Shown here piece after piece: positions 56,620-64,000 of a stretch of 64,000 nucleotides of DNA. This DNA is from Cydia pomonella (Eukaryota > Arthropoda > Insecta > Lepidoptera > Tortricidae). The stretch covers positions 2,232,001 to 2,296,000 of the forward strand of contig NC_084719.1 in NCBI RefSeq assembly GCF_033807575.1. Reading direction: 5' to 3'. The notes under the pieces were generated by a model. That model made no database searches, was not told the origin of the DNA, and saw only the letters and a list, made by a program, of their open reading frames with translations. Both the position numbers and the translations under genes were made by a program. Positions within the stretch are counted from its first letter, which is position 1, and each line of letters opens with the position of its first letter.

Positions 56620-56734
56620 GACAGTCAGCGGCAAATACTTTGTAGCACAAGTTCGGTACACCATATATTTAGTATGGCGTACCGAACTATTTTGGCCACT
56701 TTGACTGCTACAAAGTATTTGACACTGACTGTAC
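56620..56734. mobile_element. Palindromic MITE ('acagtcag' ends), copy 2
   Basis: Same palindrome as 20180-20308, with a 14-bp shorter left half. Confidence 0.85.
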
Positions 56735-57263
56735 ATATGTAAGTGATCTGATTTAATATAATACATATCATAAGGGTAAACATGTCGAACATTTTTCGAG
56801 ATATAAGTAAGTAAGTGACCGGTTGTAATACATTAGAGTTTAATTTACATAAACTAATAATTTTTAACTAAAAAAATTTACACATTTTACTTGTATTTTT
56901 TTTTGTATTGTTGTTCATATCTATTTATTTTGACAAGCTTTTATTTAACTTGCCTTGTTAGTATGTATGGAACAAATCTTGCAAGTTTGCCCCACTTCAC
57001 GGTTTCCGATGAAGCTGAAAATTTGCATACATATGTAAGTCGGGTGACAATGCAATACTATGGTACCATCAAGCTGATCTGATGATAGAGACAGGAGGTA
57101 GCCATAGGAACTCTGTGATAAAACAACGCAACCAAATTGTGTTTCGGGTTTTTACAATTGTCTCAATGAGTATTAGTTGCCTGTGGAAAAAAAGTACAGT
57201 CAGCGATAAAAGCTTGCGATTTTTTTTTTGCGATAACCTATATCATTGAAATAAATAAGGCTA
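56735..57263. other. Unassigned DNA
   Basis: Part of it (about 57060-57220) resembles 20575-20740 ('taccat(c)aagctgatctgatg', 'ttgcctgt(t)gaaa', 'tacagtcagc'), so this is a dispersed repeat present next to both palindromic MITE copies. Confidence 0.45.
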
Positions 57264-57522
57264 TACACGGTGGCCAAAAAATATGTGCATTCCCGTTGCC
57301 ACGGAGGTTTTCGGCTTATACTGAGCGACTTTTACTATGGGACCAACCCCGAAATCGCAAAAAAAAATTCTTGGCTGTTTCATACATTTAGCTTGTCCAT
57401 TTTCTATGGGAGGGTAAATTATTTTTTCTCGATTTCAGGGTTAGTCCCATAGTAAAAGTTGCCCAGTATAATCCCAAAACCTACTTGGCAACGGGAATGG
57501 ACATCTTTTTGGCCACCTTGTA
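57264..57522. mobile_element. MITE with 'tacacggtggccaaaaa' ends
   Basis: Left 'tacacggtggccaaaaa' and right 'tttttggccaccttgta' are inverted; further in, 'cttttactatgggaccaacc' pairs with 'ggttagtcccatagtaaaag'. Confidence 0.85.
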
Positions 57523-59469
57523 TATAACCGTCTCATTGCTTTAGTAATTAACAAGCGTTGATTAACTCGAAAAAGGACTAATGAGATGTAAGCAAGTCTC
57601 TCTAGAGCGAGCTTTTGTAGTGTTAAAGGGTAAAAAATGTCCCTTACGTAAGGTTTAGACAACGGACGTCTTTCTTGCGAACAATAATTTCAGCTTGGGC
57701 AACAATGCTTTTGTATGTCCGGCTGTACTCCTACACACGTCGTATTTATCAACCGTTTCTAGTAGGGAGTGCACCCGGTACTGGTTTTCTGTACAAATAC
57801 AGTACCGAAACCGGGAATTCCCGGTACGCGCCATACAAGTAATATTTGCAGACCAATTATTTATTTGATTTATTATAATTATCCGTATAATTTATTTATA
57901 ATAAACGTATATATATAAGTGTATTAAGCTTATCATTTATTTACAATGAAAATGCAACAGAAATAGTTGTTAATGTAAAGTAATTTTTTTAATGTCTTTA
58001 TATGTAACTGTATACAACTATATATAAGACTTCGTCACGTCAACCACAGAAATATTTTATTTCTCGATAGGTAACTAGGTATCAGCGAGTCGCTCAGAGT
58101 CCATAACTGAATGTAGCGAATTTCATTTCATTTGAATTTTCGAACGTTATTTTCTCTACAGGTGCATCAGACAGTTATCTCTAGCGTGTATGAGTAGTGT
58201 GAGTATCGCTCGGATATTCAATATCCAGCCAAATGAAACATTCATCGCCTCGGGCACAAAGGAACTTTTTCACATTTGGTTTATCCTTGATAACGCTAGT
58301 CTTTGTGATTCTTGATACAATCGAGTCTTTGATACGAGGGATTAAGGAGGGTTTATCTCGAAATACTCGAGATAGAATGCGATATAAACACAAAGAAATG
58401 CAAAGTGTTTAAGGCTACGAGTATTGTCACCTCCAGTGGCAGTGATTTTGCCAAACGATTATATATTATAAGTTTATAAGCCAGCCGATTACTTTTTTAT
58501 TTATTCTGGAAAGAAATGTAGCCCATTCACTGCAATTGTATAAGTACAGAGAGAGTGCCTATAAAATAAAAGGTAATTTCAATTATAATTAGTCACAGCT
58601 AGGTTATTTGATTAATTGTTATAAATAATTGAAGAAAATCGGTAAAAATTTTCACGCAAGTAGGCCTCGCCCGTCATTACGCGAATCTCTTTGTATTTTG
58701 CTTCTGTTAATCCTAGTTACACAAATAAACATAATTAAAAGGTAAAGGCCGGCCGTGTGCTTGTTTGCTACCGTCTTGGTATTAAAAAAATCATATACGC
58801 TAACTCTAAAAAACGTGTCTTATTATTTCGTAAAGATATAGCAGCATGCCCCCCTTCGTTAAACATAATTAAATTTATTCTCAGAAATGAATTCATAAAA
58901 TGAAGGTATTTTAATATAAATGATGTTTGGTATTTACATAGTTATTTTCCGCTCAAGAATTCGTTATTATGTATGTCACGCTCATTGGAGGAAAACGGAT
59001 GCCAATTCGAATTTACAATATTTGTCATCAACCGATCGCATTTAACTTGATGTTACTTAAACAGATTCTTGATAAATACTTTTAGTTATAGTAGTAGTTG
59101 ATGAAGCAGAATTTATGTTACTATTCATTTACAAGATGATTTTCGAGTCGTGAACAGTAACCATATTTCCCGATAAAGCTCCCTTAAACTAGCGCGGAGC
59201 GGTAATTCAAATGACAATGAATGAGATCCTTAATTAATTATCTTATTTTTAATATCCTTACTTATCCACATTCATGGTCATCCTAGTCGCGTGACATTAT
59301 TGCAATGTAAACAACGGAATGTATGTGACTTATGAAATTTGTCATGTCAAGATTACTTTTTTAACGATTACGAGTAAATACTAAGAGGTTGAATGTGCCT
59401 GAGAGTAAATACGAGTCTATGAAGTTGCGAACGATAAGCCCCCTATTAAAGCGAAGGGGCACCAGTCCA
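57523..59469. other. Unassigned AT-rich DNA
   Basis: A retroposon tail fragment lies at about 58740-58795 ('ggccggccgtgtgcttgttt'). No gene is seen. Confidence 0.4.
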
Positions 59470-59945
59470 GCAAAAAAAGCTGTTATGAACAATCTTTTGG
59501 GATTGCCATGGTATCCTGATGGTTGATTTCAAAGAACGTAATACCGTTATAAATCTTGGATGATTTAACAACTGGAGACGCCTTGTCTGTAATTTTCTGT
59601 CCAAAACAGTCTCCTGATTATTGCGGGGGAAGGCCACGCAGTCCATACAAACAAGCTCTTAAATGCGCCTCTAGTTGTTAAATCCTCCAAGTATAAATGG
59701 TGAGTACCACGCTCCTTTGATCCACAAATTGCGGACCTGAATAAAGGAAAAGCGTCGAGAAAAACTATTAGCCGAAGGGGTACTGCTGCTACACCACAAT
59801 GCTCCCGTGCATACCGCCTTCGAGGCCAAGGCTGCGGTTCGCGAGTGCGGGTTGACTGAGGTCGACCATCCCCCATATAGTCCGGACAGTAGGAAGCCAT
59901 CCCAGTGACTACTTTTATTTCCCCAAACCGAAATGAGACGTGCGA
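59470..59945 (+). pseudogene. Mariner transposase remnant
   Basis: Fragments in order: WDCHGILMVDFKERN (around the first catalytic Asp), AEGVLLLHHNAPVHTA, VRECGLTEVDHPPYSPD and a frame-broken SDYFYFP. Mariner transposases normally have HDNAPVHTA; here the second catalytic Asp is His. Frameshifts and stops separate the blocks, and no clear TIRs were found. Confidence 0.85.
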
Positions 59946-62809
59946 GGAATAGTTATTTAGGTAGGCAATTCGCAACGAGTGGTGATAAATTAAAACACGA
60001 CCGAAGGGAGTGCATGTTATAAGTCGACACGAGTTGCGAATTAACTAATCGCACGTGTATTGTACAATGTTTTACAGTTAAAAACTTTGACATATGCATG
60101 TTCCCATGCATATGTCAAAGTTGCTTATTCCCGCACAAATGTGGGAAAAAAGCAACATTGGTACCTACTGTAAAATATTTTTTCAATTACGAAGACCTGG
60201 CTGTCTTTTTGAAGACAAGACTTCAAGGTACAAAGGAATAGGGATGCTTACTCAAAGAGGTCAAAAGTGCGTTGACAATAAAGGCGACAGAGACACTTTC
60301 CGGATAGATATTCGTCCTATGCTATCTCTATTGCACGCACACAATTATAATGCAATGTTCACGCAGGTAATTTGGCTGTTGTATTTATAAATGTTCTATG
60401 CATTTTTCATGTCATTATATGACGTCACTGTAAAAGTAGGTATTATTTACTTGTGCAAGAGCCCTTGAGACCCACTTAAATAATACCTTTTTGGATTTTT
60501 GTAGATGGATTCTGAAAGTTCGAACAGGCCTTTCAATCTGCCGTTGATACGCCCTAGCCGCGAGGCGTGAAATTTTAATCACCATGTGTAGGATGAAGTT
60601 GTGACGTGATGTTGGCGCCACCGTGACACGTACGTCATGTGGACAAAAACGGGACTGCATTACAATAGGCGATGCGAAAATATGGCGCAAGTGACGCCAG
60701 GAGCGACATCTCGTGAATGTGTGTTAGATACCTACGTATTGGTCTACCCGACAAGTTCAAAATGATGAAAATTAGAAATATTACTCCGAAAAATACGTGT
60801 GATACCTTATTGGATTTGGAATGATGTATAGAAAAATGTATTCGAAGCGTTTATTAGCACACAAAAAAATTCAAAAGTTGTAGACAAAAAAAAGACGAAA
60901 AAGGGAGACATTTCCTTTTTAGCCAATATCTCAAAAAGTCTTAATATGTAAGAAATTTGAATAAAACAATATTAAAGAGGAGGAAATTTTCAATAGAAAG
61001 TTTTCAGTTGCAAAACTGTATCTCCATTATTTATACTTTTTATACAACGCTGAACATTTTCGCAATCCTTGCGCGGCGTGAAAAAGCGAGTAAGTACGTA
61101 ACATTTAATATTATTTTAAAGGTATTAAATAAACAATTAATGAAAAAGTGGATTTATAAAATATCAAAGAGTGTAATAATGTTACAAATTTATCTTAAAG
61201 TTATTTTATCAATAAGTTAGGCAATTATTATGAAACATATTTTTCTCGAACTTTCGTCTCTTTTGTAAATTAAAAAAAAATGTTAAAATATTTGGCGTAT
61301 AAATATTTCGCCTTGTGGAGCCCTTCTGATATACATATTTAACAGGACCACGTTATACAAGTTTTAATAAAATTAATACTGTAGGGTTGCCACTTGCCCG
61401 GTGAGTAAAAGGCCAATTACTTGTTGTTATTTATTATTAAAGATACTTAGGTACAACTTGACAATTAGGCAGCTTATTTTTCATCGTTTATTTTTTGTCG
61501 AGTAGACTATGTGTAATTGTGAAATAATTGAGCAAAATTGTTTTTTGTAGCGAGTGATAATAACTGATAATTTCCTTTAAAACATTATGTAAAAAATTTG
61601 GGCACAACAAATACAAATACTTTATTAATAACGCCAAGTTACATGTCAGGTACAATTATATCAAATTTAAAATGAATTGGAATAATATTTGATTTTAATA
61701 TATGTACTCATTAAAATATTAAAGTAAAACATTCAAATACTGACTAGAAACATTATATCATTGTATCAACGGCACGGATCCAAAAAACTCTGGTCTCATG
61801 TAACATTGTAAACATGCAACTTTTATCTGAGAAGTCTCCACAATATGACATGGAAAGCTGCGTGAATCACGCTGTTTAGGACAATGCTACATTTGGTCAC
61901 TAGCGCAGAGTGCAAAATTTGCATTTGTCCACTAAAGTAAAACCAAGTTTAATATCACACATATTAGAGACGGATTAACAATTGTCCCGCGGTTCCTGGA
62001 AATATGTACGTAACTACAGCTCATCATTTATTTACGCCCTCTCGCCCGAATACACAACGCGAACGCCGCAGAGAATGAACAATTCATGCGTGAAATGTTA
62101 TTGTTGTACGTACACCGGTTATAGTAATGATTTACCTTGAAATGGAACTAGCACATTGAAATGTATATTAAACCACATATTGTACATACAACAAGGCTTG
62201 TATCCTGTCTAGTTCATCCTCAAGGCTTAGTAATAGAATACGATGCCGATTCATAGTTTCAAATCTTAACTCAATTTGATATTTTTATACCTCCTTTGTT
62301 TAATATTTTGTAATTGTATTTTTGTATTTTCATTATTTATAATTTAATAGTATATGACAGCAATAGATAAGGTACTACAGAGGTTCTGTTTGAATGTTCA
62401 GACCCTTTTGTATCAATTGTGTTATACAAATAAACATATTAATATGATTATATTCTATTAAAATTCAAAGTTTCAACAGTTTTCTTGACTCGACTTGCAC
62501 TTAGGTTGCATTGCGTTGGATTGGTGTGGGTGAGATGCATTATGACACAACTTAGAGTGAATTTCGCGCGTAACAATACATCAATACATGTATGTGCGAT
62601 CGATCGTATCGTATCAGTATCAAAACTATAACATATTTTCAAAACAGAATACCACTCTAGTACCTTAATCAATTCGCTAATAAGCTACAGTCGTAGCGCT
62701 ACGTCGTAGCGTAGTTGGACCCGGGTACGTACTTAAACTACGTCCAAAAGAGAGGTATGGGCATTGTAAATGTCATCTCGCTTTGTGTGGTAGGGTAGGG
62801 CACAGTCAG
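59946..62809. other. Unassigned AT-rich DNA
   Basis: Contains a perfect hairpin at 60083 and a retroposon-end-like phrase at about 61605-61630 ('caaatactttattaataacg'). No gene is recognised. Confidence 0.4.
60083..60122. repeat. Perfect 18-bp hairpin with 4-base loop
   Basis: 'aactttgacatatgcatg' (60083-60100) is exactly reverse-complementary to 60105-60122, with loop ttcc. No element ends are seen outside it. Confidence 0.95.
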
Positions 62810-63085
62810 TGGATGTCATTCCAGATCTAGAGCAGAGCCCAACTGGGGTAGTACCTCCACCTTACAGAAAACAGCAGCCAAATAACACTAGACCCTACTC
62901 ATAGTGTTGTGTTCCTGCCGGTGAGTTAGGTTAGGTTAGCCAGAGCTCAACTAGGGGGGGGCGGGTTTAGGGTCGGCAACGCGCATGTAACTCCTCTGGA
63001 GTTGCAGGCGTACATAGGCTTCGGTGACTGCTTACTATCAGGCGGGCCGTATGCTTGTTTGCCACCAACGTAGTATAAAAAAAAA
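62810..63085 (+). mobile_element. Retroposon 3' end with poly(A), reference copy
   Basis: Reads 'agcagccaaataacactaga', 'gttgtgttcctgccgg', 'gggtcggcaacgcgcatgta', 'ctcctctggagttgcaggcg' and 'ggcgggccgtatgcttgttt', then 'gtagtataaaaaaaaaa'. Fragments of the same 3' end are at 7779, 28975, 34880, 56095 and 58740. Confidence 0.8.
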
Positions 63086-64000
63086 AGCCGGTAACATGGG
63101 TTTCCAGAGATGCATTGAAAATTCTTCCTAGAACAATAGATACTACACTACTATTCCTAGAACAATATATAGTGTGTTCACATAATGATTGGCTTTGGAA
63201 GGTACAGACGCCTGGACATAGATAATTCCAGTCCAGTCAGCACCAAGCGGATCAGACTACCCGTCAAAAGTAAAGTTTTCATCAATTTATTCATTCCATC
63301 TTAGCTAAAGTTAGTCAGGAAAATGAAAAGTTTCAACAATTTCCATCATTAGTAGCAAAGTTAGCAAATATGGAGCAGTTAGTAAAGTATGAAGCCAGGA
63401 AGCTAGCAAGTTTTTCTCGGAACTAGTAAACATGAAGTACAGTCGAGTCGTGGCTCAATCTTGGAATCTTTCGCTTGCTCGGGTATCACTATTAGCGCAA
63501 GCGGTTAAAAAACAACTTTACCATTTTGTGAAACAAATAAGTAGCTATATATTATAACGTTGGCTTGTAAATATAAAGATGTAGGTATATAACCTCAACT
63601 GTACATGAACACTCCTGTACCTAGCTCATTCCATATGCCGTCGTTAAACTTGGCACCCAATCAGGGCCCGATTCAGATTCAACAACTTGTTACGGGTTTG
63701 ATCTCCTTTTGAAGAACGCTCACTCGGATTGATGCATGTGAAATGAAGGGAAAGTCACCAAGATGATCGTCAAGGTCGTTTCAATTCCACTTCAATACCA
63801 TAACAAATTGTTAAATTAGAATCGACCTCCTTTTCATAAATCTTTAACTTGCAGAACTCACAATTACACTTGTTTTCTACCAGCCAGCTATTCCACATAC
63901 AATTTGCTGGAATATATCGTGTATCCCAAACTGCAGACTAAAGTCTTGTCTAAACGTCTAAAGTATTGAATCAGATATGCCTGTTTTTAGTGTTCCGTAC
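63086..64000. other. Unassigned DNA to window end
   Basis: Contains a short repeat phrase 'caaggtcgtttcaatt' near 63770, also seen at 51502 and 52229. No gene is seen. Confidence 0.4.

Noticed and set aside
59470..59945. Active mariner
   Set aside because: Frameshifts, stops and loss of the second catalytic Asp (His instead) show it is dead.

Overview
This window looks like lepidopteran (moth or butterfly) nuclear DNA. It is AT-rich, its genes are split into short GC-rich exons, and most of the space is filled with decayed insect mobile elements. These include tRNA-derived SINEs with the usual lepidopteran sequence, CR1-like and RTE/craniofacial-type LINE 3' ends, mariner relatives and many hairpin MITEs. 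It also holds an ecdysteroid-kinase-like gene, a family that is strongly expanded in Lepidoptera. No bacterial, organellar or viral gene is seen.

Left half, + strand (4.9-26.6 kb): the 3' part of a DAZAP1/Hrb27C (hrp48) hnRNP gene. Its two RRMs must lie mostly left of the window, because the first visible exon opens on the last strand of RRM2 (VEIKRAEPRDGSGK). Four more exons encode the Gly/Pro/Tyr-rich tail. The gene appears to have two alternative ends. A proximal end reads exon 4 through to a stop at 12571 and a long AT-rich 3'UTR reaching about 17.05 kb. A distal end uses an internal donor in exon 4 (12502) and a far exon at 24749 whose product ends in HPYRR, the terminus known from vertebrate DAZAP1. 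Phases agree at every junction. A further exon-like island at 19948-20024 may be a cassette.

Right half, - strand (46.1 to 31.2 kb): at least four phase-compatible exons of an unrecognised gene. Three of the four lie in tandem duplications: exon A has two decayed extra copies, exon C is a 124-bp exon-plus-intron unit repeated about eight times with intact splice signals, and the end of terminal exon D seeded a 95-bp array. An intact two-exon ecdysteroid-kinase-like gene (428 aa, + strand, 35.25-37.58 kb) sits in the intron between exons C and D.

The rest is repeats: a 52-bp minisatellite (0.64-1.3 kb), four copies of one dispersed element, a related element carrying a 5S rRNA fragment (44.8 kb), a LINE end with the inverted layout left by twin priming (28.4-28.9 kb), nested MITEs (18.2-19.6 kb), and mariner-like remnants (5.85-6.43 and 59.5-59.9 kb). 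From 46.1 kb to the right end I see only repeats and unassigned AT-rich DNA. All splice sites and gene models were read by eye.
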